Below, piece after piece: positions 50,619-59,589 of a DNA stretch of 64,000 nt. The DNA is from Bacillus sp. FJAT-27445. Lineage in GTDB: Bacteria > Bacillota > Bacilli > Bacillales > Cytobacillaceae. Location of the stretch: assembly GCF_001510665.1 (NCBI RefSeq), contig NZ_LMTI01000004.1:518176-582175 (forward strand), given 5' to 3'. The notes beneath the pieces were generated by a model. It ran no database searches, was not told the DNA's origin, and saw only the letters and a program-made list of their open reading frames with translations. Each line of letters begins with the position of its first letter. The first letter of the stretch is position 1. The translations under genes and the position numbers were made by a program.

Positions 50619-51194
50619 GTGAGTTGGAGAAATGCAATAGTAATATTGGCCGCGGCCCTGCTATTTATCCTCGTACCGCTAAACGAAGCGGCAGCTAAGG
50701 AAAAAAGCATATATGAAAAGCTCGAACAAAAATCCGAAAATGAAAATAATGAAACTGTTGAAATAAATGAACCGGTACAAACGTCAGTTCTGCCTTATGC
50801 GCTGAAATTTATCGGTTCCTTCCTATTAATAATAGCTCTTCTTTATTTGGTATTAAGGTATCTCTCAAAAAAGACAAATCCGTATAACCGGGGAGGCCTC
50901 TTTCATGGAATCGGCGGACATTCACTGGGGAACAACCGGTCGGTCCAGCTATTGATGGTGGGGGACACACTTTACATTCTAGGAGTAGGCGAATCTATCA
51001 ATCTTCTTAGGATGGTTCCTCCAGGTGAAGAACAAACGAGACTTCTTGAAATGGTCGCTGAAAAGCAAGGCGACCCGATTGCGGATTGGGGAGCGAAGCT
51101 GAAAAAGACTTCCCAGGAAAAATGGAATGAACTCCTTCTAAAACAGCTAAAGGATGGGAAGCCAAAATCAGGCGAGGAGAACGGCAAGCAATGA
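50619..51194 (+). CDS. fliO: flagellar biosynthesis protein FliO/FliZ
   Basis: The 191-residue membrane protein has an N-terminal hydrophobic or signal segment (AIVILAAALLFILVPLNEAA), a second membrane helix at about 62-82 (ALKFIGSFLLIIALLYLVLR) and a cytoplasmic part with VQLLMVGDTLYILGVGESIN, the FliO core. It helps assemble the FliP ring. The GTG at 50619 is chosen eight bases after AGAGGAA; an earlier GTG at 50601 overlaps the fliN2 stop. Confidence 0.88.
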   Translation: MSWRNAIVILAAALLFILVPLNEAAAKEKSIYEKLEQKSENENNETVEINEPVQTSVLPYALKFIGSFLLIIALLYLVLRYLSKKTNPYNRGGLFHGIGGHSLGNNRSVQLLMVGDTLYILGVGESINLLRMVPPGEEQTRLLEMVAEKQGDPIADWGAKLKKTSQEKWNELLLKQLKDGKPKSGEENGKQ

Positions 51195-51952
51195 AAAGAA
51201 AAGAACTTGTTAAAAAAACAGCCATTCTTGTCCCGTGCCTGTTTTTCCTGATACAAAATACCGCTTTTGCCCAGACGCCCATCCCCGGAATTAATTTGGA
51301 GATAGGGGGGACAGGGGCGTTGGAAGACACAGCGACGTCTATCAAGCTCCTGCTCATGCTGACTGTTCTATCCGTGGCGCCGAGTATCCTTTTGCTGATG
51401 ACTTCCTTTACAAGGATTGCGATCGTCCTATCCTTTGTGAGGACGGCAATCGGGACACAGACGATGCCTCCTTCCCAGGTAATCATGGGGCTAAGTATGA
51501 TACTAACCTTTTTCATCATGGGCCCGACATTCCAGGAAATCAACAAGGAAGCCTTTCAGCCGTTTCTTGATGGGAAAATGGCCCAGGAGGAAGCATTTGA
51601 AAAGGCGAGCGGACCAATAAAGGTTTTCATGGCAAAGCAAACCCGGGAAAGTGACCTCAAGCTTTTCCTGGAATACCGGGATACAGGAACAATCGACAGC
51701 ATCGATGATATCCCTCTTACCGCACTAGTTCCGGCTTTTGCGATAAGTGAATTAAAAACTGCATTCCAGATGGGTTTTTTAATTTTTATTCCTTTTATCA
51801 TAATTGATATGATTGTTGCCAGTGTTTTGATGGCGATGGGGATGATGATGGTTCCGCCATCACTGATCTCGCTGCCATTTAAAATCCTCCTCTTTATCCT
51901 TGTCGATGGGTGGCATCTAGTCGTCAAATCTTTGTTTGTGAGCTTTAGTTAA
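51191..51952 (+). CDS. fliP: flagellar export gate protein FliP
   Basis: The 253-residue protein has a cleavable signal peptide (KTAILVPCLFFLIQNTAFAQ), then four membrane helices with family signatures LTVLSVAPSILLLMTSFTRI, VLSFVRTAIGTQTMPPSQVI and LPFKILLFILVDGWHLVV. It forms the core of the export gate with FliQ and FliR. It overlaps fliO by four bases. Confidence 0.96.
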   Translation: MKRKELVKKTAILVPCLFFLIQNTAFAQTPIPGINLEIGGTGALEDTATSIKLLLMLTVLSVAPSILLLMTSFTRIAIVLSFVRTAIGTQTMPPSQVIMGLSMILTFFIMGPTFQEINKEAFQPFLDGKMAQEEAFEKASGPIKVFMAKQTRESDLKLFLEYRDTGTIDSIDDIPLTALVPAFAISELKTAFQMGFLIFIPFIIIDMIVASVLMAMGMMMVPPSLISLPFKILLFILVDGWHLVVKSLFVSFS

Positions 51953-51963
51953 GGAGAATTGTT

Positions 51964-52233
51964 ATGACACCTGACAGCATCATGGGGCTTGCGCAAAGCT
52001 CGATTTATCTAACCTTAATGATTTTGGCACCCGTTTTGGGGGTGGCTCTTGTTATTGGGTTATCCGTCAGTATTTTTCAGGCGGTCACCCAAATCCAGGA
52101 GCAGACACTTGCCTTTACCCCGAAAATTGTAGCGGTTTTTGTAAGCCTCCTCTTCTTCGGGCCTTGGATGCTTACCCATTTGGTCGATTTTACAAGGAAT
52201 ATCCTGTCCAACCTGACAAGTTACATAGGATAG
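51964..52233 (+). CDS. fliQ: flagellar export gate protein FliQ
   Basis: The 89-residue protein has two membrane helices and the family pattern LAPVLGVALVIGLSVSIFQA, then TQIQEQTLAFTPKIVAVF. TAAGGAG precedes the ATG, 11 bases after fliP. Confidence 0.96.
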   Translation: MTPDSIMGLAQSSIYLTLMILAPVLGVALVIGLSVSIFQAVTQIQEQTLAFTPKIVAVFVSLLFFGPWMLTHLVDFTRNILSNLTSYIG

Positions 52234-52234
52234 A

Positions 52235-53011
52235 GTGACGCATATGCTTACTCTACTTACCTATTGGCTCCTGATATTTGTTCGGCTGGCCGGTTTTTTC
52301 CTGGCGGCGCCAGTTTGGGGACATCGGCAAGTTCCTCCCCAATTTAAAATAGGCATTGCATTTTTTGTTACCGTCATGGTTGCGGGCACGGTAGAGCCGG
52401 TCCATATTCCAGAAATGGATTCTATCTATCTATTGCTGATATTGAAAGAAACGGTAGTCGGGATAACCCTAGGATTATTAACTACTATTCTCTTCTATGC
52501 CGTCCAGCTGGCAGGAACCTTTGTCGACCTTCAGAGTGGGCTGGCGATGTCCACACTCTTTAATCCACAGTCAGGGGTTCAGGAGCATATTACCGGCCGA
52601 TTCTATTATGCCATTGCAATCCTGTTCTTTCTTGCGGTGGATGGCCACCATATCCTTCTCAAAGGCGCGGTGGCAAGCTTCCAATGGATACCGGTCGAAT
52701 TATGGCTCCCGGCAGGAACAGCCGGAAGTATAGCGCAGCTTTCTGTTTCAATTACGAAAAACATGTTCTGGATCGCAGTCCTAATCGCTTCCCCGATAAT
52801 GGGGACGATTTTCATGGTCGATATCGCCCTTGGGTTGCTATCCAAAATGGTGCCGCAAATGAATCTGTTCGTCGTCGGCATACCAGTAAAACTCATTGTC
52901 CACTATATTATGTTATTTATTACAATGCCCGTTTTCTTCTTTGTAATGGGGAAGCTGATTCGCACAATGACCCATTCAATTGAAAGCATATTGAAGATCC
53001 TGGGGACGTAA
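52235..53011 (+). CDS. fliR: flagellar export gate protein FliR
   Basis: The 258-residue protein has six or seven membrane helices, with YWLLIFVRLAGFFLAAPVWG, VGITLGLLTTILFYAVQLAG, and LGLLSKMVPQMNLFVVGIPV typical of FliR. The GTG at 52235 is close to AGGA; the ATG at 52244 is an alternative start. Confidence 0.95.
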   Translation: MTHMLTLLTYWLLIFVRLAGFFLAAPVWGHRQVPPQFKIGIAFFVTVMVAGTVEPVHIPEMDSIYLLLILKETVVGITLGLLTTILFYAVQLAGTFVDLQSGLAMSTLFNPQSGVQEHITGRFYYAIAILFFLAVDGHHILLKGAVASFQWIPVELWLPAGTAGSIAQLSVSITKNMFWIAVLIASPIMGTIFMVDIALGLLSKMVPQMNLFVVGIPVKLIVHYIMLFITMPVFFFVMGKLIRTMTHSIESILKILGT

Positions 53012-53023
53012 AGGAAGGTCATC

Positions 53024-54106
53024 ATGCTCCTAAGGCTCGATTTGCAGTGTTTTGCTGAAAAGACGGAAAAGGCCACCCCGCGAAAAAAACAGGATGCCAG
53101 GAAAAAAGGCCAGGTTGCCAAAAGTACGGATTTATCCAACGCCTTGATTTTGCTCGGATCCTTCTCATTCCTATCCTTTTATGGGAAGCTGGCCGGACCG
53201 AGGATACTGAGGATTTTTACGAGTGGCCTATCGGATGGCCTTCTATGGGATTTAACGGAAGAGTCGACCGTACTGCTGTTTAAAAACATCCTGATTGATG
53301 CTGTTTTAATCGCAGCTCCGGTAATTTTTATCGCATGGCTCGCGGCAATTGTTTCTACCTTGTCACAGGTTGGGTTTTTGATAACGGGAGAATCCATTAA
53401 GTTTGACCTGAAAAAAATCGATCCCATTGCAGGAGCGAAGCGCATCTTTTCGATCAGAAGCCTTGTCGAGCTTTTAAAATCAATTCTCAAGGTAATTTTG
53501 ATAACAACCGTAGCAGGCTTGTATCTCTGGAACCAAAAGGAAATAGTGCTCAAGCTTCCGCAAATGGACCCATTCTTAATCGTTTCGACGCTAACTGCAT
53601 TGACGGTGAAAATGGGGATGATTGTTTCAGCCGTGTACCTCATTCTGGCGGTTGCCGACCTTTTTTATCAAAGGTACGAACATGCTAAGAACTTAAAAAT
53701 GTCCAAGCAGGATATTAAGGATGAACACAAAAAAACAGAGGGCGACCCGTTAATCAAACAGAAAATCAAGGAAAAACAGCGGCAGGTGGCAAGCGCAAGG
53801 ATGATGCAAGATGTTCCGAAAGCTACGGTTGTCGTGACCAACCCGACGCACTATGCTGTTGCGATTGCCTATGAAGCAGGGAAAATGTCCGTTCCGGTAG
53901 TTGTTGCCAAAGGTACGGACTTCCTGGCTCTCAAAATTAGGGAAATAGCAAAAGAACATCGCGTCATTATTATGGAAAACAAGCCGCTGGCAAGGTCGCT
54001 GTATGCCGGAGTTGAGATAGGCGAAGAAATACCGGAAGAGCTGTTTAAGGCAGTAGCCGAAGTACTGGCCTACGTATACCGGGTTAAAGGAACTTTAAGC
54101 AAGTAG
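53024..54106 (+). CDS. flhB: flagellar export specificity switch FlhB
   Basis: The 360-residue protein has an N-terminal basic region (EKTEKATPRKKQDARKKGQV), four membrane helices to about 220, and a C-terminal cytoplasmic domain with the autocleavage site Asn273-Pro274-Thr275-His276 (VVVTNPTHYAVAI). Cleavage changes export from hook to filament substrates together with FliK. AAAGGAAGG precedes the ATG. Confidence 0.96.
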   Translation: MLLRLDLQCFAEKTEKATPRKKQDARKKGQVAKSTDLSNALILLGSFSFLSFYGKLAGPRILRIFTSGLSDGLLWDLTEESTVLLFKNILIDAVLIAAPVIFIAWLAAIVSTLSQVGFLITGESIKFDLKKIDPIAGAKRIFSIRSLVELLKSILKVILITTVAGLYLWNQKEIVLKLPQMDPFLIVSTLTALTVKMGMIVSAVYLILAVADLFYQRYEHAKNLKMSKQDIKDEHKKTEGDPLIKQKIKEKQRQVASARMMQDVPKATVVVTNPTHYAVAIAYEAGKMSVPVVVAKGTDFLALKIREIAKEHRVIIMENKPLARSLYAGVEIGEEIPEELFKAVAEVLAYVYRVKGTLSK

Positions 54107-54117
54107 AGGGTGACGGA

Positions 54118-56148
54118 ATGACGATGAAAAACCTGAGTGTCCTGGTGGCTGTCATACTGATTGTTGTAATGATGGTTATCCCGATACCGACATTTATGCT
54201 TGATATTTTACTCATATTGAATCTTTCGATGGCCATCATGATTCTCTTGATCACGATGAACACGAAGGAAGCACTGGAATTTTCAATTTTTCCATCCATT
54301 CTATTGCTGACCACTTTATTCCGTCTTGCCTTGAATGTTTCAAGCACGAGGTCGATTCTCGACAAAGCTGATGCAGGAAAAGTTATCGAAGCATTTGGAA
54401 ACTTCGTCATCGGCGGAAAGCCCGTCGTCGGATTCATAGTCTTCCTTATCCTTGTCATTATTCAATTTATCGTTATTACAAAAGGGTCGGAGCGTGTCGC
54501 GGAGGTTGCCGCCCGCTTCACCCTTGATGCAATGCCTGGGAAGCAAATGAGCATTGATGCCGATTTGAACACAGGGGTGATAAATGACCAGGAGGCAAGG
54601 GCGCGCCGCAAAAAGATTGAACAAGAAGCGGACTTTTACGGCTCTATGGATGGTGCGAGCAAGTTTGTTAAAGGGGATGCCATTGCCGGTATCATCATTC
54701 TAATCATTAATATTACTGCCGGGTTTGGAATCGGAATGACAACCCACGGTATGAGTTTATCGGAAGCGGCTAGTACGTTCACGCTCCTGTCTGTAGGGGA
54801 TGGGCTGGTCAGCCAGATTCCGGCCCTGCTGATTTCGACTGCGATGGGAATCATGGTAACGAGGGCTTCCTCGGAGGGAAACCTTGGCGATGACCTGACA
54901 AAGCAAATGTTTTCCTACCCTTATCTTCTGTATATCGTTGCGGGGGTAATCGCCCTCCTTGGATTGTTTACTCCAATTGGGTTATTCCTAACATGGGGAA
55001 TTGCCGGGCTGCTTGCATTCGCCGGGTATCAAATCCAGAAACGGCAGTCAATCGGGGAGTCGGCACTTGAAGACCATCAAGTCGAACAGGAACTTGAAGA
55101 AGTTCGGAAACCTGAAAATGTCTTTAATCTTCTTCGCGAGGATCCAATAGAATTTGAATTTGGGATAGGGCTGATCATGCTGGCCGATACCAACCAGGGC
55201 GGCGATTTGCTCGACCGGGTGGTGGCCATCCGCAGACAGATTGCGATGGAGCTTGGGTTGGTTGTTCCAGTCATCCGGATTCGGGATAACATCCAACTTC
55301 AGCACAATGAATATGTAATTAAAATCAAAGGCAACCAGGTCGCAAACGGTGAAATCCTTCTCGACCATTTCCTCATGCTGAATCCAGCTGACGAGGATCA
55401 TGGAATTGAAGGGATTGAGACAATCGAGCCGACATTTGGCCTTCCCGCCTTGTGGATTACAGAAGATCAGAAGGAAGAGGCTGAATTGTTCGGTTATACA
55501 GTCATTGACCCATCATCCGTCATTAGCACCCACTTATCTGAAACGATTAAAAAATACGCCCATGAAATTTTGGGCAGGGAAGAAACAAGCCAGCTGATCA
55601 ATCATGTTAGGGAAACGCATCCTTCTTTAATCGAGGAACTTATTCCGAATGTCCTAAGCATTGGGGATGTTCAAAAGGTTCTCCAGAAACTCCTGAAGGA
55701 AAATGTATCAATCAGAAGCCTCTCCGTCATTTTCGAGTCGCTCGCGGAGTATGCATCCTATACGAAAAATACCGATATCTTAACAGAATATATCCGCCAG
55801 TCACTGTCTCGCCAATTGACCTACCAGCATGTGCAAAATGGTGTCATCCATGCGATTCAGGTAGGAGCGGCAATCGAGAAGAAATTGGCAGAATCTATTC
55901 AGCGTACAGAACAAGGCGATATCCTGGCGATTGACCCCGAATCGGCAAACCAATTAATCGGTACTTTTACAGAATCGATTCAACAAATGGCGGAAATGGG
56001 CATCCGTCCGGTCATATTATCATCGTCCGGTATCAGGATGTATGTCCGGCAGCTTCTTGAACGGGCTTTCCATGATATTCCTATCCTTTCTTACAATGAA
56101 TTAGAACCGACTGTCGAAGTGAAAAGTGTTGGAGTGGTGAAGGTATGA
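54118..56148 (+). CDS. flhA: flagellar export gate protein FlhA
   Basis: The 676-residue protein has eight membrane helices in the first 320 residues, the FHIPEP-type region (GSERVAEVAARFTLDAMPGK, then DADLNTGVINDQEARARR) and a C-terminal cytoplasmic domain of the export ring from about 345 (INHVRETHPSLIEELIPNVL, LREDPIEFEFGIGLI). It forms the nonameric export ring that docks chaperone-substrate complexes. Length matches Bacillus FlhA (677). Confidence 0.96.
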   Translation: MTMKNLSVLVAVILIVVMMVIPIPTFMLDILLILNLSMAIMILLITMNTKEALEFSIFPSILLLTTLFRLALNVSSTRSILDKADAGKVIEAFGNFVIGGKPVVGFIVFLILVIIQFIVITKGSERVAEVAARFTLDAMPGKQMSIDADLNTGVINDQEARARRKKIEQEADFYGSMDGASKFVKGDAIAGIIILIINITAGFGIGMTTHGMSLSEAASTFTLLSVGDGLVSQIPALLISTAMGIMVTRASSEGNLGDDLTKQMFSYPYLLYIVAGVIALLGLFTPIGLFLTWGIAGLLAFAGYQIQKRQSIGESALEDHQVEQELEEVRKPENVFNLLREDPIEFEFGIGLIMLADTNQGGDLLDRVVAIRRQIAMELGLVVPVIRIRDNIQLQHNEYVIKIKGNQVANGEILLDHFLMLNPADEDHGIEGIETIEPTFGLPALWITEDQKEEAELFGYTVIDPSSVISTHLSETIKKYAHEILGREETSQLINHVRETHPSLIEELIPNVLSIGDVQKVLQKLLKENVSIRSLSVIFESLAEYASYTKNTDILTEYIRQSLSRQLTYQHVQNGVIHAIQVGAAIEKKLAESIQRTEQGDILAIDPESANQLIGTFTESIQQMAEMGIRPVILSSSGIRMYVRQLLERAFHDIPILSYNELEPTVEVKSVGVVKV

Positions 56149-57329
56149 AAATAAAAACATACATCGTCGATAATGTACAAGAGGCCTACCCGTTGATTTT
56201 CAAAGACCTTGGTACAAGTGCCTTTATCTTGAATTCCAAAGAAATCAAGATCGGTGGATTGTTCGGATTCTTTGGCAGGAGGCGTGTTGAAGTGGTCGCA
56301 GCCGCAGACATTTTGAAAGAAAGCGCTCCTGCCGAGACCATACAAGAGCCGGAACAACCGCTGAGGATGCAACCACTCCGGACAGAGAATGCGAAGCTGG
56401 AAAATCCTCCTGAAACGGAAGTGCTTAAAGAGATTTCCGAGGTAAAAGGCTTGATCCATTCCATGTTGAAAAGCGGCGTCGAAGAGAAAAAAGTGCCTGG
56501 GCCATTGGATAAATGGGTGACTCATCTTGAAGACCAGGAAGTCGACCAGGAAGTTATCCAGTACATTGCAAAAAAGCTGGACCAACCGGGAAGAAGGGTT
56601 GGTGAAGAGGAACTCGGAAGACAACTTTTGGGCATCGTCACCGAGCTTTTCAGGGACGGGATTGCAACCGAAACTGAAAAAAACACTCCTGGAGGGCCGC
56701 CATCACTTATCACGCTCGTCGGACCGACCGGAGTGGGAAAAACGACGACGATTGCCAAACTTGCCGCAGTAAGGGCGTTCCAGAAAAAACAAAGGGTTGG
56801 CCTTCTAACTTCGGATACCTTCAGAATCGCAGCGGTAGAACAGCTGCTGACCTATGCGGATATCCTGAATATCCCACTCGAAGTGGTCATGAAGGAAGAT
56901 GAGCTGGAAACAGCAATGAAAGTGATGAAAGGCCGCCATGTTGTGTTCATGGACACCGCCGGAAGGAATTACCTGGAAAGACAATATATCAATGAAGTAA
57001 GCCAGTTTTTGCGTTATGATACCCGCCAGGAGAATTATTTGGTATTAAGCATGGCAACTAGATGGAGAGATATGAAAAAAATCGTTGAGCAAATGAAAGC
57101 CGTTCCCATCGACAAGCTGATATTAACAAAATGGGATGAAACAACCTGCTATGGAGCAGCCCTCAATATGGCATACCATTATCCGTACCCTCTAGCCTAT
57201 ATATGTACGGGGCAGGAAGTTCCGCAGGACATAATGCCCGCCGACGCTGAATTCATGGCAAAAAAACTGTTGGGAGTCGATGAAAAAAATGCAGCAGGAT
57301 CAGGCTTATCATTTAAGGCGATTGTCTAA
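56145..57329 (+). CDS. flhF: flagellar biosynthesis GTPase FlhF
   Basis: The 394-residue SRP-family GTPase has an N-terminal B domain (about 1-120, low conservation), N domain, and G domain from about 187 with the P-loop GPTGVGKTTT at about 193, SDTFRIAAVEQL near 223, DTAGRN near 272 and TKWDE near 329. FlhF sets flagellar position and number with FlhG. It overlaps flhA by four bases and flhG by 50. Confidence 0.94.
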   Translation: MKIKTYIVDNVQEAYPLIFKDLGTSAFILNSKEIKIGGLFGFFGRRRVEVVAAADILKESAPAETIQEPEQPLRMQPLRTENAKLENPPETEVLKEISEVKGLIHSMLKSGVEEKKVPGPLDKWVTHLEDQEVDQEVIQYIAKKLDQPGRRVGEEELGRQLLGIVTELFRDGIATETEKNTPGGPPSLITLVGPTGVGKTTTIAKLAAVRAFQKKQRVGLLTSDTFRIAAVEQLLTYADILNIPLEVVMKEDELETAMKVMKGRHVVFMDTAGRNYLERQYINEVSQFLRYDTRQENYLVLSMATRWRDMKKIVEQMKAVPIDKLILTKWDETTCYGAALNMAYHYPYPLAYICTGQEVPQDIMPADAEFMAKKLLGVDEKNAAGSGLSFKAIV

Positions 57330-58158
57330 TACCCTCGCACTAGGCGAACAGAAACATTCACGGGTCGTGACGATAGCAAGCGGAAAAGGCGGCGTCGGAA
57401 AATCAAATTTCACCTTAAATTTCGCCCTGTGTTTAATGGAGCAGGGGCAAAAGGTTGTCATCATCGATTTGGATATCGGGATGGCGAATTTGGATATTTT
57501 AATGGGAGCTGCGCCGAAGGCTAATTTGATGGATATGATCAGGGAGCGAAAAAGCATATGGTCCGTCTTGGAGAAAGGCCCGCTCGGCTTGGAATACCTT
57601 GCAGGCGGTTCTGGCTTCAATAGCCTGTTCCAGCTGACAGGGGAAGACCGGGATTACTTTTTCGAAGAGCTTGGAAAACTCCATGGTTATACGGATATTA
57701 TCCTAATTGATACGGGGGCGGGACTGACCCTCGAAGCACAGCGCTGCCATCTGGCCGCGGATGATATTATCCTCCTTACGACTCCAGAACCAACTTCAAT
57801 GGCAGATGCTTATTCAGTTGTAAAAATTTTGCACAGCCAGAAAAAATCGTTATCATTCCACTTGCTGATAAACCGGATCTCCCATCAGAAGGAGGGAATG
57901 GAAGCAGCCGGAAAATTCAAAATGGCTGTACAATCGTTTTTAAATAAGGAACTTAAAATTTTTGGTGCCATGCCGGACGACCCGAATGTGACCAAATCGG
58001 TTTTAAAACAAGTACCTTTTTATCTCGAATACCCCCGCTCCCCTGCATCCGCCATGCTTAAAAAGCTGGCCGAACGGTTTGTTACAGGAATGCCTGTCCA
58101 GCAGGAAAGTGGCGGAATAAAAGGATTTATTCGAAGCCTCTCAAAATTCCTGCAATGA
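57280..58158 (+). CDS. flhG: flagellar number regulator FlhG (MinD-like ATPase)
   Basis: The 292-residue ParA/MinD-type ATPase has the FlhF-activating N-terminal motif DQAYHLRRL (about 6-14), the deviant Walker A SGKGGVGKSN near 33-42, IDLDIGMANLDIL near 65 and IDTGAGL near 145, and a C-terminal amphipathic membrane-targeting helix (GGIKGFIRSLSKFLQ). It sits within the end of flhF, 50 bases of overlap, so the ATG at 57280 is inferred from GGGAG; the ATG at 57289 is possible. Confidence 0.93.
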   Translation: MKKMQQDQAYHLRRLSNTLALGEQKHSRVVTIASGKGGVGKSNFTLNFALCLMEQGQKVVIIDLDIGMANLDILMGAAPKANLMDMIRERKSIWSVLEKGPLGLEYLAGGSGFNSLFQLTGEDRDYFFEELGKLHGYTDIILIDTGAGLTLEAQRCHLAADDIILLTTPEPTSMADAYSVVKILHSQKKSLSFHLLINRISHQKEGMEAAGKFKMAVQSFLNKELKIFGAMPDDPNVTKSVLKQVPFYLEYPRSPASAMLKKLAERFVTGMPVQQESGGIKGFIRSLSKFLQ

Positions 58159-58201
58159 TGAGGGTGGAAAAAACGTTGCTAAAGTGTAAGCAAAGGGGTC
58201 A

Positions 58202-58930
58202 ATGGAAAGGGGGAAGCGTATATTGGCTTGGAATGCGGAAAAGGAATTAGATCAATATATTCCATTGGTTCATATGGTTGTATCCCAAATGAAGAGGAAA
58301 TTATCCGACAAGGCCGATGAAAGCGAACTGTTTTCATTTGGGATGACAGGGCTTTGGGATGCAGGCTTGAAATATAATCCTGAGCAGGGAGTAAAGTTCG
58401 AAACCTATGCTGTCCAAAGAATCAGGGGTGAAATCCTTGATGGGCTGCGGCAGACCGACCATATTTCCCGTACCTTGCGTTCAAAGGAAAAGAAAATCCG
58501 CAAAGCTGTCGAGGAACTTGAACAGGTATATCTTCGCCGTCCCACGACTGCCGAGGTTAGCGGGTTTCTAGGCATCAGCCTGAAGGAGTATGAACAAACC
58601 CAAATGCAGCTTTCCTTCATTAACCAGGACTCTCTGGATGAGCCCTCTAACCAGGAGGAATCCGGGACAACGAGACAGGTTGAAGACCAGTCAATGCTAA
58701 GCCAGGAAGAATGGATTGAGACAAAGGAGCGTAAAAAGATTCTTGCCGAGATGATCGATTCACTTCCTGAAAGGGAAAAGCTCACCCTTGCGCTCGTCTA
58801 TTATGAAAACCTGAACCTGACGGATGTAAGTGTCATATTGGGTGTACATAAATCCAGGGCATCCCAGCTTCATCAACAGGCTATCAAACGCCTCCGTAAA
58901 CAGATGGAGCAGCTTGGCTTTGAATGGTAA
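58202..58930 (+). CDS. fliA: flagellar sigma-28 factor (FliA/SigD type)
   Basis: The 242-residue sigma factor has region 2 (YIPLVHMVVSQMKRKLSDKA, SFGMTGLWDAGLKYNPEQGV, FETYAVQRIRGEILDGLRQT), a short region 3 with RTLRSKEKKIRKAVEELEQ, and region 4 at about 185-235 (LPEREKLTLALVYYENLNLT, then HKSRASQLHQQAIKRLRKQM). It is clearly of the FliA/WhiG class but more diverged from B. subtilis SigD than the structural genes look. It closes the long operon and should read the GATACAT promoters before flgM, hag and fliD. FlgM at 26425 is its likely anti-sigma factor. Confidence 0.9.
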   Translation: MERGKRILAWNAEKELDQYIPLVHMVVSQMKRKLSDKADESELFSFGMTGLWDAGLKYNPEQGVKFETYAVQRIRGEILDGLRQTDHISRTLRSKEKKIRKAVEELEQVYLRRPTTAEVSGFLGISLKEYEQTQMQLSFINQDSLDEPSNQEESGTTRQVEDQSMLSQEEWIETKERKKILAEMIDSLPEREKLTLALVYYENLNLTDVSVILGVHKSRASQLHQQAIKRLRKQMEQLGFEW

Positions 58931-58950
58931 GGAGAATAAATTGTAATAGA

Positions 58951-58983
58951 GCCTGTTTCCGGCAGCCGGGAACAGGCTTTTTC
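58951..58983 (+). terminator. intrinsic terminator of the fliM-sigma operon
   Basis: GCCTGTTTCC pairs with GGGAACAGGC (one T-G pair) around GGCAGCC, followed by TTTTT. It marks the right end of the flagellar block. Confidence 0.9.
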
Positions 58984-59054
58984 CATTGGTGCTCTAAATT
59001 CGGACAAGTTAGCATATGATTTAATGGCTTTAGAAATTCGGGGTGGTGGACCAA

Positions 59055-59453
59055 TTGTATTATGCGCTGTTAATTGGCACGGGGATATGCCTGTTTATGA
59101 GCCTGCGGACCCTGTTTGTTCCCAACAGGATGAGAGGAAGCCTATTGTCGCTTGAAAACTTCCTTTATCTCGGGATGGTTTATTTTACTGTGCTTGTTGG
59201 TTTCGGGATGGTGTATCTTCTATTTGGACTATATTCGGTACCGATACTTGCGGAAATAGGAACAGGCGGAGGGGAGACCTTTTTGAAAAGGGCAGGGACG
59301 GCGGTTTATTTTAGCGCGATGACTCTCTTTTCAGTGGGGCATGGAGATGTGGTTCCCCTTGGTTTTGGCAGGTTTGTCGCAATTCTGGAAGCCCTTGTCG
59401 GCTATACAATACCGGCTGCATTTGTGGCGAGGGCAGTGATGGACAGGGAGTAA
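59055..59453 (+). CDS. two-helix potassium channel family protein with a variant filter
   Basis: The 132-residue membrane protein has about three hydrophobic segments (ALLIGTGICLFMSL, YLGMVYFTVLVGFGMVYLLF, VAILEALVGYTIPAAFVARA) and a pore loop TLFSVGHGDVVPLG before the last. The loop resembles the K+ channel filter region but reads SVGHGD in place of TVGYGD. No RCK domain is attached. I prefer the TTG at 59055, eight bases after GGGGTGG; GTG codons at 59043/59046 lie within that site. It is upstream of bcp and probably belongs to the ancestral locus. Confidence 0.75.
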   Translation: MYYALLIGTGICLFMSLRTLFVPNRMRGSLLSLENFLYLGMVYFTVLVGFGMVYLLFGLYSVPILAEIGTGGGETFLKRAGTAVYFSAMTLFSVGHGDVVPLGFGRFVAILEALVGYTIPAAFVARAVMDRE

Positions 59454-59589
59454 CCACTTTGTGAGTCTATGTAATTTTATTATTTCTTTTCATTCGGCCA
59501 AAATCATCAGTCAGAATCGGAAAAGTTGTACAATCGCTCCCATTTGGTTAGTCTAAAGGCAGAATCAAATCTAGAATGGAGTGAATGTG

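Noticed and set aside
41819..58930. Virulence-type (injectisome) type III secretion system
   Set aside because: Presence of FlgB/C, FlgE hook, FlgK/L, flagellin, FliD, FlhF/FlhG and MotAB shows a flagellum; no secretin or needle gene.
22309..58983. Prophage or integrative element
   Set aside because: No integrase, transposase, att-like repeats, tRNA border or phage structural genes were seen.
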